Source: Corydoras sp. C115
Lineage: Eukaryota; Chordata; Actinopteri; Siluriformes; Callichthyidae
Length of the DNA stretch: 64,000 bases
Direction of reading: 5' to 3'
NCBI GenBank assembly: GCA_019802505.1
Contig: JAFMOC010000103.1
Coordinates: forward strand, 20,001-84,000
The position numbers were made by a program, and so were the translations under genes. Every line of letters starts with the position of its first letter. The stretch's first letter is position 1. The notes under the pieces are model-generated. The model was not told where the DNA came from. It was given only the letters and a program-made list of their open reading frames with translations, and did not search any database. This document shows, piece after piece, positions 20,840 through 33,185 of the stretch.

Positions 20840-21803
20840 AAATATTGAAAATTATTTTTGCTTTTATTGTCTAAGAAAGAATTAAAGTGAGTTCAATTTT
20901 AATTTTGTAATTTTAATGAGGCTGATGGAACGTGCTCACTGTCACCATCTAGTGGAAATGTATGACCTTGATTTAAATCACTTTGAAAACAGGTTTATTT
21001 GTTATATTCTGTGTTGAAATCCATGTACTATGATTCTTAGAGATCTGTGTGGCTTAGAGGACACTCTTAAAAAGATTTGTTTATTGCATTCATGTATTAG
21101 TTTGGGGAAGAAGTTCTCTTCCTTTCTGCATGACAGGACATTCATTTTAAAAAAAGTGAAAATGCTGGAGATGCATTTCTGATTTACTTGTTGATACTTT
21201 AAGATGTCAAGTGAATGGCACTGATTTGCATGTGTATTCTAATGCACATGTGGTTAGTGGGTATGTTGTGCTTGATTTGCTGGCATTAATTAGGCAAAAA
21301 ACACAAATTGTTTCAAAACCATAACAAATTCACGTATCCACGAAAACAGGCTAAAAGGCCTTGTGCGCACAAATAACGCACAAATAAATAAATGAAGCCT
21401 AAATATTGGGCAATCAGCCGTTGCAAAAATGACTAGACGCATTTAGAAAAGTCATCTTTCTCTCAGTCTAAAGTGGTCCGCTTTAAATGTTGACCAATTG
21501 TTTAAATAGATAATGAGTTTTACATTAGCACCCACAGTTTGTTTTTGATTGTTTTTATCGACATAACTTTTTAATTTACTGTGTGCAATATGAATTTTGC
21601 ACTAAGACATATACAGCCTTATTACCAGAATCCAAATACAGAACAAATGAATTGGGACACCCACACATTAAGCCTACGAGAGCTCAGGTCAAAGTTGGTT
21701 ATTAAATTTGCAATTTCCACACTTCTGGGATGGCATCTGTCAGCCACTGATGATTGGCGTTTGGACCTGATTTAAAATCTTTGTTTTTGTTCATGCCATT
21801 CCA
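20840..21803. other. pde4dip intron 3, repeat-poor stretch
   Basis: No exon seen. Complex AT-rich sequence at 20870-21780. Confidence 0.4.
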
Positions 21804-22012
21804 TTACATTTGGTCATTTAGCAGATGCTTTTATCCAAAGCGACTTACAAGGTGAGCACAGGGTTAATCACAGCATCCCTGGAGCAATGAGGGTTAAGGG
21901 TCTCGCTCAAGGACCCACATTGGTAACTTTAGTGGACCTGGGATTTGAACCCCCAACCTTCAGATTGATAACCCAACACCCTGACCACTGATCTACCAGA
22001 CCCCAGATTCCA
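21804..22012 (-). mobile_element. SINE-2 copy, well preserved
   Basis: TTACATTTGGTCATTTAGCA, ATCCAAAGCGACTTACAAGG, GGGATTTGAACCCCCAACC. Confidence 0.8.
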
Positions 22013-22098
22013 AAGGTATTTCATTAGATAGCAGTCAGGACTACAGACCGTGCCGCCCACATCGTCATGTTTAAATATTTATTTAGTCTTGTGGTGTA

Positions 22099-22480
22099 TA
22101 GGGGTGTATTCTACTAAAGATTTTCATAGTCGAATCTGATTCGTCTGATTTTCCCTATAGTCGACTGATAGTCGAATCAGTTAAAATTTCACCACAAGAT
22201 GGCGCTATAAGCATAGTTTTTAAATAAAAAACTAACAAAAGAAAACCTTTTTTTTTTGTTTTTGTTTTTTCTTTTTTTTTCTAGAAATTAGGATGATTTT
22301 ATTTGACAAAAGGCTATATATATAACGAAAACAAAGACATTTCATGTAAAAACTAATGCTTAGCAGCAGCCATGGGCGCCCCCATGTGGTCAAAATGGTA
22401 CATTCGACTATGAGGTTCATAGTCGAATACGGTTCTCCGAATCGAATCGTCGAATCAGCGAATATTGCAGCTCACCCCTA
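22099..22480 (+). mobile_element. hAT-type MITE-A, copy 1
   Basis: Ends TAGGGGTG and CACCCCTA. Exact 8-bp target duplication GTGGTGTA at 22091-22098 and 22481-22488. The interior repeats TAGTCGAATC-type words and CACCACAAGATGGCGCT. No transposase frame. Confidence 0.88.
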
Positions 22481-22488
22481 GTGGTGTA

Positions 22489-22870
22489 AATCATTTTAAG
22501 TTTGTAATTAATTCAGGATTGTCCCAGACTTTTGCACATTCATGTATCGATGCTTAGCAGCAAAGTGTTTAGCATGTGCATTTAGCATTTAACAATTTAA
22601 CTTTAATTATAACTTAGAAAACAATTTTTAGTTTATATCCATTACTGTGCCATATTTGTAAATATTTCTCTATTTTTTAAACTTTAATTGCACATTGTAA
22701 ATACATATTTTATTTTATTTTACTTATTCTTTTTTATAACTTTTTTGTAAATCAAATTTTTTTTCTTACTGTAAATCCACATGTTTAACTTTCTGTGGAG
22801 ATGTCAGAAAAGAATGTGACTGCTGGCTGTGCCGTGCATACCGTGATTTGATTTTTGATTCGATTGATTT
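22489..22870. other. pde4dip intron 3, AT-rich
   Basis: 22540-22790 looks like an AT-rich retroelement 3' end. No exon. Confidence 0.35.
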
Positions 22871-22874
22871 GATG

Positions 22875-23020
22875 TTTGCCTCTCGGCACTGAGGATCCAG
22901 GTTCTCCCCGTGTCGGCGTGGGTTTCCTCTGGTTTCTTTGTTTGTTATAGTATGTTTGGATTTTATCCCCCATAGTGCAAAAACATGGACTCAAGGTGAA
23001 TTGGCTGCTCTGAAGTCATT
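22875..23020 (+). mobile_element. SINE-1 fragment, old
   Basis: Head partly lost; ends at GGTGAATTGGCTGCTCTGAA. Confidence 0.7.
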
Positions 23021-23550
23021 TATTCATTTAATTATCCACAGCTTACTCCTCTTCTAGGGTAGTGGGGTGTGTGTGTGTCCCTATTCCCATCCTGAGGAGA
23101 AAGTTTCAGGCGCTGGGCAGATAGATCCCTGGTCACACTAACACTCACATAAACTCTATATGGGGCAATTTGGAGCATTTATTCATCCATCCATTATCTC
23201 CCGCTTTATCCTATATTAGGGTCGCGGTGGGGTTCCCCATGCCCATCCAGGGGAGAACATCTCGGGCGCTGGGCAGATACACCCAGGACAGGGCGCCAAT
23301 CAATCGCTGGGCACACACTCACTCACACAGACACATTCTATATGGGGCAATTTTGAGAATTCAATTGACTTGATGCATGTTTTTGGATTGTTCAATCCAA
23401 ACGCAGACACGGGGAGAACATGGAAACTCCACCTAGATGGAGATTCGAACCGGGAATCCCTAGTGCTGAGAGGCGAACGTGCCAACCACTAAGCCACCGT
23501 GCCGCCCTTGGAGCATTTAATTTACCTTATATCCATGATTTTGGGCGAAA
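23021..23550 (-). mobile_element. SINE-1 copy, old, interrupted by a younger SINE-1
   Basis: Parts are 23021-23181 and 23508-23550. The younger copy sits between two TTGGAGCATTTA. Confidence 0.82.
23182..23507 (-). mobile_element. SINE-1 copy nested in an older SINE-1
   Basis: Target duplication TTGGAGCATTTA at 23170-23181 and 23508-23519. Confidence 0.92.
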
Positions 23551-23554
23551 TTGA

Positions 23555-23712
23555 CGGATCCGGAGTGTGAGTGAGTGTGTGCCCAGTGATAGATAGCTGC
23601 CCTGTCCTGGGTGTATATGCCATGTGCCCATAACATTCTCCCCTGGATGGGCATGGGGAACCCCCCCCGCAATCCTGATATTGGATAAAGTAGAAGATAA
23701 TAGATGGATGGA
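23555..23712 (+). mobile_element. SINE-1 fragment, tail half
   Basis: From GGAGTGTGAGTGAGTGTG to (GGAT)n; inverted against its neighbour. Confidence 0.8.
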
Positions 23713-24051
23713 TGAATGCTCACCAATTGTGTATCAGGGCTTGTGTTCATGACAAGTTGCCACATAAAGGATGGTTTGCTTTGCCAAATCTGTACTCTGT
23801 AGATAATTTATTGAATAATTTACAGTTATTCAACTATCAAACACACTCAGCTGCAGTCGGCAGATATGTCTGATGTAATTTTTTAAATGATTGGATGGGA
23901 TGGTCTTAACCCTGATCAATTATTTAAATCCCCAAACACCAGAACAGATGGGATGAGGTCATTTAGGATCAGAAAAAAAAATCACAAAGCTTTTCTCTGT
24001 TACATGCAGGTTCAGCAAACACAGCCCTAATTGTCCTCATGTTTTATTTTG

Positions 24052-24178
24052 TTGTCTTCTTGCTTTTTGGCAACATGATTTCTGTTTTACACAGACCTGT
24101 GAACTGGGCAACAACAAATGGGGGCTCTGAATTTACATCTAGAAAGAAGATAATAATATATCAAACAAATTTATAAAA
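24052..24178 (+). repeat. 127-bp segment, probable source of the copy at 11822-11948
   Basis: Identical in inverted orientation. Here it lies in its natural setting: the SINE to its right has intact target duplications that include its last 12 bases. Confidence 0.9.
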
Positions 24179-24524
24179 GGCACGGTGGCTTAGTGGTTAG
24201 CACGTTCTCCTCTCAGCGCTAGGGATTCCCGGTTCCAATCCCCATCTGGGTGGACTTTCCATGTTCTCCCCGTGTCTGCGTGGGTTTCCTGGTTTTCCAG
24301 GTTCTCCGGTTTCCTCCCACAGTCCAAAAACATGGATCAAGTCAGTTGAATTCTCAAAATTGCCCCATATAGAGTGTGTCTGTGTGAGTGAGTGTGTGCC
24401 CAGCGATGGATTGGCGCCCTGTCCTGGGTGTATCTGCCCAGCGCCCGAGACGTTCTCCCCTGGATGGGCATGTGGAACCCCACCGCGACCCTAATAGAGG
24501 ATAAAGCGGGAGATAATGAATGAA
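24179..24524 (+). mobile_element. SINE-1 copy, source of the inverted duplicate
   Basis: Target duplication AAATTTATAAAA at 24167-24178 and 24525-24536. Carries the private variants also seen at 11486-11821. Confidence 0.92.
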
Positions 24525-24700
24525 AAATTTATAAAACTAGGCCTTTTATTTATTACAGAGTGAGTGGCAGAAGGGTGTGTAAACTTTAGGAATAGCCGAA
24601 AAGTTAAAGGTGAACCTGGGTTCAGGTCTTTATTAAAGCAATGAGACATAAGAGGATGTGCATTATTGTGCTTAAATCATGGGAAAGAGATGTTATTAAG

Positions 24701-25141
24701 TAGGGGTGAGCTGCAATATTCGCTGATTCGACGATTCGATTCGGAGAACCGTAGTCGACTATGAACCTCATAGACGAATGTACCATTTTGACCACATGGG
24801 GCGCCCATGGCTGCTGCTAAGCATTAGATTTTACATGAAATGTCTTTGTTTTCGTTATATATATAGCCTTTTGTCAAATAAAATCATCCTAATCATCCTA
24901 AAACTCATTGATCTGAGTGTTTTAGGTTTTTCCTTTGAAGTGGAAAAAATTCCAGAACGGGGATCCCATTTACGGTGCTCTAGAAAAACAAGTAAAATAT
25001 TAAAAAGAAATCTTTTTTAAAAACCACGCTTATAGCGCCATCTTGTGGTGAAATTTTAACTGATTCGACTATCAGTTGACTATAGGGAAAGTCTGACGAA
25101 TCAGATTCGACTATGAAAATCCTTAGTTGAAGACACCCCTA
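24701..25141 (-). mobile_element. hAT-type MITE-A, copy 2
   Basis: Ends TAGGGGTG and CACCCCTA, with an exact 8-bp target duplication TTATTAAG at 24693-24700 and 25142-25149. Inverted relative to copy 1, and about 60 bp longer inside. Confidence 0.88.
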
Positions 25142-25409
25142 TTATTAAGCAGATTGCTACCTCTTTCCCGTGATTTATTCATAATAATCCACAACCTCGT
25201 GTGCATTATTGCTTTTATAAAGGCACTGACACTGACCTACAGGACAATCTCTGGATCTGCCCCCTCCTACCCCCAGTACCTTCAGCACTGCTAAATGGTG
25301 GAACCATCTTCCCAACTCTGTCCATTAGGCTAAATCACTTTAGAACAACTCATAACCCATCTCTTCCACAAACACTTGATATAAAAAAAGCCAGATAAGA
25401 TAATGATCA

Positions 25410-25635
25410 GGGCGGCACGGTGGCTTTCCCAATCTGGGTGGAGTTTCCATGTTCACCCCGTGTCTGCGTGGGGTTCCTCCGGGTTCTCCGGTTTCCTCCC
25501 ACAGTCCAAAAACCTGGATCAAAAACCTGTATCTGCCCAGCGCCCGAAACCTTCTCCCCTGGATGGGCATGGGGAACCCTCCCCCGCGACCCTAGTAGAG
25601 GATAAAGCAGAAGATAATGGTCGGATGGATGGATA
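25410..25635 (+). mobile_element. SINE-1 copy with two internal deletions
   Basis: The head jumps from CACGGTGGCTT to CCCAATCTGGGTGG, and the CA-rich middle is lost. Confidence 0.82.
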
Positions 25636-25639
25636 ATGA

Positions 25640-26585
25640 TGAAGTCTGATTATACTATAGTATAATTTGTGTCATTTGTTTGATTTGCTTTTCTTTATTT
25701 ACATTTAGGACTTTTAGATAGTTATAATGTATATCAGTCTAAACACAAAAAATAAGATACAGTATCAAAGTACATCACCCAAACTGGCTATACACAAATC
25801 ACAGCATGCTTCAGATACATAACCTAATGAGAAATCAAAATTCAGTTTTCAACTTCTAGACAAGAGGGAGAGTATTTTTTGGTGGTGGGAACAATGGTGC
25901 GAATCCTAATGAGTCACTCAAAGTAGAGAGAATAACAAACAAAGACATGCTGCTTAATCTGTTTGTCCAGGACGCTCAGGCTAGTGATTTGTCCGTCCCT
26001 GTCATAGACTACATTTCTTATTTATTTTTCCATAGCAGCAGCTAATTGATGAGAAGATGTTTGCAGGATGCTCTGTGTCTTTCCGGGTAGACTAATAACA
26101 AATGGATTACTCGATGTTTATGTTTTAAAATATTTGCTGCAATTTTTATCATTTTAAACCATTTTTGCCGGTAACTCGGCCATGAACGATTTTATGTTTT
26201 TGTTTTTTTTTTCGTGCTTGATTCCCTTCATGCTGTCATTTATCATTTTCCTGGAAAGCTAAATATAATTCAACAAGGTTATTGACATCATATGTATTGC
26301 CTTTAAAATGGTTATTTTTATCAGGATCCAATAAAATATAAAATGTCTTTGAATTTAATAACAAAGTAAGATAAAAGCTTTTTTTTTTTTTTTTTATTTG
26401 GCTGCTCTGCCCACTTTTGCCTTCAAGGTCAAATCCTCTGATTTAGCCATTACCGGTGTATCCCCCTCCTCCACATCTCCATATTTCATATGTTTCCATA
26501 GTTTAGAGAGGCACTGGTCAAAAGATGGGCACAATAAGTGCACAGTGCAGTAATGTACTCATAGCTAAATAAAGATTCTATGATT
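25640..26585. other. pde4dip intron 3, repeat-poor stretch
   Basis: No exon or known repeat seen. Mostly AT-rich. Confidence 0.4.
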
Positions 26586-26598
26586 CTCTCTCTCTTTC

Positions 26599-26661
<63 letters not shown>

Positions 26662-26790
26662 AGAATGATAGATGGAGAGAGAGTACATATAACAGAACCT
26701 ATATATATATAGGTTGACATCTATGAGTTTGACATATATATATATATATATACTGAATATATACTGTATATATATATATATATATATGTA
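26586..26790. repeat. (TA)n-rich region
   Basis: Long TA runs at 26602-26657, 26700-26710, 26736-26752 and 26769-26788. Confidence 0.92.
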
Positions 26791-26799
26791 TATAAATGT

Positions 26800-27350
26800 G
26801 AAACTCAACTGCATCGGGGGTCAAAACTCTAAGCAAACTTTAGGAGGGTCAAACAGGGTAAACATTTATTAAACACACTAAAAGTAAATATTTTCTGAAC
26901 ATGAATACAAATAAAAGACAGGAATATTGTTCCACAATAAATAATCTTGAACTTTATATACTGTATGTATATTTTATAACTTATAAAGCTATATTATTAT
27001 ATGTAATATATAAATATAGTTACTATAACTTCAAATACTTTGCTCTCTATAAAAATATCTCTTGTGAAAAAAAAATTCCAACTATGAACATGCTGCAATA
27101 AAGTCATGAAAATGTGAAAAAAACATGATGGAATTTTTTCCCAAAGTATTTTAGCAAATCAAAACATTGTTTATTTTTTGCTCCTGGGCCATTTTAGAAA
27201 AATAATTAACCTTTAAACTTTAAATATCTTTAAATATTTCTGCTCTCCTTAAAAATTTTCCCAATTAAACGTAGAATTTGGATAAAATTAAATCTTAAAA
27301 TTAAAAATTAAAACAGTTCTGGAGCACAAATGTACGTATTTACAGTGTTT
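26800..27350 (-). mobile_element. MITE-C copy, minus orientation
   Basis: Reverse-complement words shared with 31848-33185: GGGTCAAAC, AACATTTATTAAACACACT, TTGCTCCTGGGCCATTTTAG. hAT-like family with the common CTGCGGGCCA...TTTTGACACCCC termini; the far end is not clear here. Confidence 0.6.
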
Positions 27351-28170
27351 GCAGGAAACATCATCATAAGCCCGGGCAGAGCGGCTAGTCAAGCAATAAA
27401 GGTCTGAGAAGAGTCACAGAATTTTGTTGACATAATGTTAATTTTATGATGATTTAGGATGAAAGGTAAAAACAGAATTGGCTGTTAGACTGGAACAGCA
27501 TGATGTTCATTGGTTTCTTTAGTGGAGGTTAAAGCAGCGAAGGCCCCAGGTGTCATCGGAGGCTTTTATCCAAATCTAATGTATTACTCTAGGGGAATAT
27601 CACTCTACAGCTGTGGTGCTATCTAAGAAAATGCCTCCATTAGACTCTCAGTGGATGTTTAAGAGCAGACACACACAGGCGATTTAAAAAAAAAACAAGA
27701 ATCAATAAGGGGCGGTTGTAGCCTGATGGAACAGGATTTCAGTTTGGCCGCCCGTTCACCAAGAGAAGAACAGGGAGTGTAATTTGTTAACATTATTTGT
27801 ATGAAACCTGTCTGACACTGGCACTAACAGAACAGAGTCGTAATCATTTAAAGGCCCAGTGAACAGGGAAGCTCTGGCAGAACCATGGCACCTGTTTGAA
27901 ACCATCCGAGCAGTTCCTGGCTGTGTACTGTGTGCTGGTTTCAGATGTACTGCTTTGGATTTCAGCTGCAGCAGGATTGCTTTCAATCATCATCACCCCC
28001 CCACCACCTGGCTGATGGGTTAAACCACTGGATATCAGTTTGGCTGACCTTCACTATGTTCCCGCTGTTGTGTCATCTTGGCGTTGACAACCAATGGCGT
28101 TTGTGTCTATATTAGTTTAAAGAAAGCAGTAATATGCAGTATTATGATTATAAATAACAATAGTAATATT
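27351..28170. other. pde4dip intron 3, repeat-poor, complex sequence
   Basis: 27480-28110 has near-even base composition and no SINE. Open frames show no splice borders or family match. A candidate conserved non-coding block. Confidence 0.35.
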
Positions 28171-28177
28171 AGGGTGG

Positions 28178-28505
28178 GGCGGCACGGTGGCTTAGTGGGT
28201 AGCACGTTCGCCACTCAGCACTAGGGATCCAGGTTCGAATCCCCATCTGGGTGGAGTTTCCATGTTCTCCCCATGTCTGCGTGGGTTTCCTCCCACAGTC
28301 CAAAAACATGGATCAAGTCAATTGAATTCTCAAAATTGCCCCATATAGAGTGTGTCTATGTGAGTGAGTTTGTGCCCAGCGATGGATTGGCGGTCTGTCC
28401 TGGGTGTATCTGCCCAGTGCCCGAGACGCTCTCCCCTGGATGGACATGGGGAACCCCACCGCGACCCTAATAGAGGATAAAGCGGGAGATAATGAAAGGA
28501 ATGAA
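28178..28505 (+). mobile_element. SINE-1 copy, first of a tandem pair
   Basis: Lacks the segment between GTGTCTGCGTGGGTTTCCTCC and CACAGTCC. Flanked by ATTAGGG on both sides. Confidence 0.88.
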
Positions 28506-28515
28506 TGAATATTAG

Positions 28516-28848
28516 GGCGGCACGGTGACTTAGTGGTTAGCATGTTCGCCTCACAGCACTGGGGATCCAGGTTCGAATCCCAATCTGGATGAAGTTTCCA
28601 TGTTATCCCCGTGCCCGTGTGGGTTTCCTCTGGGTTCTCCGGTTTCCTCCCACTGTCCAAAAACATGAATTTAAATTAAATTGAATGCTCTAAATTGCCC
28701 TATATAGTGTGTGTGTGTGAGTGTGTGCTCAGTGATAGATTGGCGCCCTGTCCTGGGTGTATCTGCCCAGCGCCGACACGTTCTCCCCAGGATGGGCATG
28801 GAGAACCCCCCGCGACTCTAGTAGAGGATTAAGATAATGGATGAATGA
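28516..28848 (+). mobile_element. SINE-1 copy, second of a tandem pair
   Basis: More diverged than its neighbour. ATTA remains at its right edge, as expected if it used the same target. Confidence 0.85.
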
Positions 28849-28859
28849 ATATTAATAAC

Positions 28860-29640
28860 TAGACTCTTTTTTGTAATTACACTGCGAAATCTTGAAAAAG
28901 AAATCTTGAAAAAGTGTAACAAATCTTGTTTTTGTCTTAAATAGATTTCTAAGTAAGATAAATATACATCTAATTTTTAGAATCTTTCCTTATTTTAAGA
29001 AATCCTAACATGATAAATGTACTTACCCTACTGGCAGATAATTTTACTTGATTCATGTACATTTTTTTTTCTTCATTTGTTTATCATTCTTTTCTTATTT
29101 TTTGACAAATTAATTTTTACATTGTAGGTGCAGCTAGTTCTTTATCTAAAACAGAAACATATTTAAAACAGGAGCTACCATTCACTGGTTAATTATTTAA
29201 TAATAGATCTATTGGCAGATCAGTATATTCTGTCGATATTTTTGGAATAATAAGGGGAATAAATGTGTCATGGATTGGGACCCTCTTCCTCTCTCTCACT
29301 CTATATTTGTGGAGTATCTCCCCTCACTTTCTCTGGGGTGATCAATTTACATATTGCTGGTGCCTGTGATCCTGTAAGCCAGTCCTTCTGCCAAGCACAG
29401 ATTCCTCAGATACCTCCCCCTGAGTAAAAAAAGCCCTGGTGCAGTCCTCCCTGCCCCACAACACATCGGACCTACAATGGACACAGCTCTGAGATTCAGG
29501 GCCCTCAGTCTGGTCCTTTAGCAACCGTTGTGTGTGATGTGTGTGTGTGCGTGTGTGTGTGTGTTTACATGTTTTTAACTTGTGAGTGTGAACTGCTCCA
29601 GCATGGAGCTGTAAATATAATGGCTTACGTTTGGTGACCA
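28860..29640. other. pde4dip intron 3, before the internal promoter
   Basis: AT-rich to about 29270, then more complex. No exon. Confidence 0.4.
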
Positions 29641-29742
29641 TCTTTAACGTTTTCGTGTTTAGTCGATTCTACAATGTCATCGAGCTGAGAGTAAAGTGGG
29701 GGGCACAGAATGCCCCCCAAGGTGAAGACACATACACCGGAC
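29560..29742 (+). promoter_or_regulatory. pde4dip: Inferred pde4dip promoter 2 and leader (short CM1 isoform)
   Basis: Inferred from the start codons at 29710 and 29743, which precede the exon 4 acceptor inside an uninterrupted frame. This is the arrangement of the mammalian isoform beginning MSNGYRTLSQ. No TATA box or CpG island is obvious, so the start position is a guess. Confidence 0.4.
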
Positions 29743-29883
29743 ATGTCTAATAGTTACCGCACTCTCTCACAGCACCTCAATGACCTGAAGAAAGAGAACT
29801 TCAGCCTCAAACTGCGCATCTACTTCCTGGAAGAGAGGATCCAGCAGAAGTACGAGAACAACAGCGACGATGTGTACCGAACT
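29743..29883 (+). CDS. pde4dip: pde4dip short isoform, first coding exon (MSNSYRTLSQ start)
   Basis: Starts at the ATG at 29743, equivalent to the known mammalian MSNGYRTLSQHLNDLKKEN start. An in-frame ATG at 29710 could add MPPKVKTHTPD. The first 10 codons are unique to this isoform; from 29773 the exon equals exon 4 of the long isoform. It encodes the core of CM1 (LKKENFSLKLRIYFLEERIQ), which activates and recruits the gamma-tubulin ring complex. The donor GTGAGT follows Thr at 29881-29883. Confidence 0.85.
29773..29883 (+). CDS. pde4dip: pde4dip long isoform, coding exon 4 (CM1)
   Basis: The acceptor is CCGCACTCTCTCACAG, ending at 29772, inside the coding part of the short isoform. The join CAG|CAC is phase 0, so exon 3 (LREFEQ) continues as HLNDLKKENF. 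37 codons, residues 59-95. Confidence 0.85.
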
Positions 29884-30356
29884 GTGAGTACATTGGAAAT
29901 TAGGTTTATTCATGGCTCTCTGTGGTTAGGCTTGATTTGTAGTAATGAACTAAGTCTGGCTTTTAACAATGTTTTCGAATGGTTTTCTGGCTTCAGGAGC
30001 CAGAACGCTGGTTCACCATCTAAAGAACTCGCAAGTAATTCTTTGTGAATGACAGTATTAGTCAGTGTTCTCATAAGCTCACGACCATCTTGCTAATAGT
30101 GCAGAATTTTTTTGATCAAGTGGCCTTTGGAAAACACAGCAAGTACTTGTCTGATAGAATGATAGAATGATAGAAAGAGCATCTTTCAGTACATATGGAT
30201 ATAAGGCCCTATGGGATATACAAAATCCTATATACTTCGATCCTTAGAATTGAAGTGTCAGTCATTAATAAAGAAAAACAACAGAAATGAACACATCTCG
30301 TGCAGCGCTGTTGAACATTGTTCACTGTGAAATAAGAAGATTGAGTGGACTAACGT
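29884..30356. other. Start of pde4dip intron 4
   Basis: The open frame continues to about 30048 past the donor, but without conservation to the family. No repeat seen. Confidence 0.5.
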
Positions 30357-30512
30357 ACTGTTTTTAATAGTACATTTTAAGTACATCAAGTTTCACAGAT
30401 TTTATTATGTTAATTACATTTAATCTATGAACCAACATACTATTTTTAATAGTACATTTTAAGTACATCAAGTTTCACAGATTTTATGTTAATTACATAT
30501 ATCTATGAACCA
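30357..30512. repeat. Two-copy tandem repeat, ~79-bp unit
   Basis: TAATAGTACATTTTAAGTAC ... CTATGAACCAAC occurs twice, at about 30366-30434 and 30447-30512, with small differences. Confidence 0.9.
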
Positions 30513-30644
30513 ACCTGGCACAGCATATAATATGGTATGACGAATTATAAAAAATATATAGATACATATATATAATATATATTCCTATATATCAGGACCT
30601 GTCCAAAATTTGGACACGCCTCCTTTTTGCTTGTTACTTGTTGT

Positions 30645-31024
30645 TCTACGATTCCAGACTGTAGTCCATCTATTTGTGGACAACAGTACATACTGTGCCA
30701 GTCCCTTTCATTCCATTCTCTAATGGTCAGGACCCCATTTGTAGCACCACAGAGCAGGGATTATTTGGTTGGTGCATTAGTCCTATCCCAGCAGCGTCAG
30801 TGAGGTGGAGAAATGAAACAACAGCAGCACTGCTGCACTAACACCCCCTCATTTCATCAGTGTTACTGCAGAACTGACAATAAAAAATCCACCACCCAAA
30901 TGATACCTGTTCTGTGATGCTCCTGACCAATAGAGAACAGAACCAACATGGGACTAACAACAAAAAGAAAACAGATGGACTACAGTCTGTAATTGTAAAA
31001 CTACAAAGTCCATCTATATGGTAA
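30645..31024. mobile_element. MITE-B, copy 2
   Basis: CCAGACTGTAGTCCATCT at the left, AAAACTACAAAGTCCATC at the right; same interior as 18794-19146. The left outer repeat is partly degraded. Confidence 0.75.
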
Positions 31025-31035
31025 ATGGGGCATGT

Positions 31036-31680
<645 letters not shown>

Positions 31681-31681
31681 A

Positions 31682-31815
31682 GTCTGCGTGGGTTTTCTCT
31701 GGGTTCTATGCTTTCATCAGTTCAAAAACATTGATTTAAGTAAACTGGCTGCTCTCAATTGCCGTTATATATATAGTGTGTGTGTGTGTGTGTGTGTGTC
31801 TGTGTGTGTGTGCAA
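31682..31815 (+). mobile_element. SINE-1 fragment, middle, old
   Basis: From GTCTGCGTGGG to a (TG)n run at 31776-31812. Confidence 0.75.
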
Positions 31816-31847
31816 ATCCTGATGGTTCATGGAACTCGAATGCTCAT

Positions 31848-32190
31848 CTAGAACATAGGTATCAAACTGAAGTCTGCGGGCCATATCCGGCCCATAATAC
31901 AATTCTATCCGGCCCGCGAGATCATTTTACATTGTTCCTATATTATTATTATTAAATGGCCCAGTGATATAGCCCCATGCTCACATTTAGAATTTGCATG
32001 ATTTTGACAGAACCTTTTAATAAAGAGCAGAAATATTTTAAGTTTTAGTTTATTTTTCTAAATGGCCCAAGAGCAAAGAAAACTGAATGTTTTGATTTGT
32101 GACTTTTACTTTTGTGGAAGTTTTGTTTAGTATTTTCATGTTTTTTTCATGGTTTTCATGTTCATAGTGTTCATGCAATTGATTTTGACA
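31848..32190 (+). mobile_element. MITE-C copy, left part and right end
   Basis: Left end AGGTATCAAACTGAAGTCTG, then CGGGCCATATCCGGCCC; right end GATTTTGACACCCC. Typical of the fish hAT-like 'GGCCCGC' family; internally deleted. Confidence 0.7.
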
Positions 32191-32297
32191 CCCCCGATCT
32201 ATCTGAATCTTTGAACTATTGTTGAAAGCCATCCATAATCTGTGTGTTTTTTGTGTGTGTAGTGTTTTGGGTATAATATGAAAGAGTGAGCCTCTAG
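32174..32297 (+). repeat. Local duplication, copy A (MITE end plus flank)
   Basis: Matches 33166-33293 (TGCAATTGATTTTGACACCC ... GAAAGAGTGAGCCTCTA) with scattered differences. The last base lies directly against a SINE. Confidence 0.88.
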
Positions 32298-32650
32298 GGC
32301 GGCACGCTGGCTTAGTGTTTAGCATGTTCTCCTCTCAACACTAGGGATTCCCGGTTCAAATCCCAATCTGGGTGGAGTTTTCATGTTCTCCCCGTGTCCG
32401 AATGGGTTTCCTCCGGGTTCTCCGGTCTCCTCCCACAGTCCAAAAACATGGAGATCAAGGTCAATTGAATTCTCCAAAATTTACCCCATGTTTTTGTGTG
32501 TGTGTCTATGTGAGTGAGTGTGTGCCGAGCGATAGATTGGTGCCCTGTCCTGGGTGTATCTGCCCATCGTCCGAAACGTTCTCCCCTGGATGGGCACCCC
32601 CCCGTGACCCTATTAGAGGATAAAGCGGAAGATAATAGATGGATGGATGG
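32298..32650 (+). mobile_element. SINE-1 copy at the duplication breakpoint
   Basis: Full head to (GGAT)n tail. Confidence 0.88.
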
Positions 32651-32652
32651 AT

Positions 32653-33185
32653 AAAGTTTAAGTTCATTTATTGTGGAATAATATTCCCATCTGTGGCGGC
32701 ACGGTAGCTTAGTGGTTAGCACGTTCTCCTCTCAGCGTTAGGGATTCCCGGTTCGAATCCCCATCTGGGTGGAGTTTCCATGTTCTCCCCGTGTCTGCGT
32801 GGGTTTCCTCCGGGTTCTCCGGTTTCCTCCCATAGTCCAAAAACATGGATCAAGTCAATTGAATTCTCAAAAATTGCCCCATATAGAGTGTGTCTGTGTG
32901 AGTGAGTGTGTGCCCAGCGATGGATTGGCGCCCTGTCCTGGGTCTATCTGCCCAGCGCCCGAGACGTTCTCCCCTGGATGGGCATGGGGAACCCCACCGC
33001 GACCCTAATAGAGGATAAAGCGGGAGATAATGAATGAATGAATGAATATTCCCATCTGTTTTTATGCTTATTCATCTTTAGAAAACATTTACTTGTGGTG
33101 TGTTCAATAAATGTTTATCCTGTTCGTCCTGCGACCGAAAGTGTGCTTTGAGTTTTGGCCCCCGGTGCAATTGATTTTGACACCC
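32653..33185 (+). mobile_element. MITE-C copy, right part, split by a SINE-1
   Basis: Parts are 32653-32694 and 33048-33185, with TTTTGACACCCC at the right end. Confidence 0.7.
32695..33047 (+). mobile_element. SINE-1 copy nested in MITE-C
   Basis: Target duplication ATTCCCATCTGT at 32683-32694 and 33048-33059. Confidence 0.92.

Noticed and set aside
29884..30048. Read-through of the CM1 exon for 55 codons past the donor
   Set aside because: The GTGAGT donor is strong, and the next exon continues the known family sequence in phase; the extension has no conserved features.
30601..30620. Near-palindrome GTCCAAAATTTGGAC as a transposon end
   Set aside because: Single occurrence in the window without a partner terminus or target duplication.
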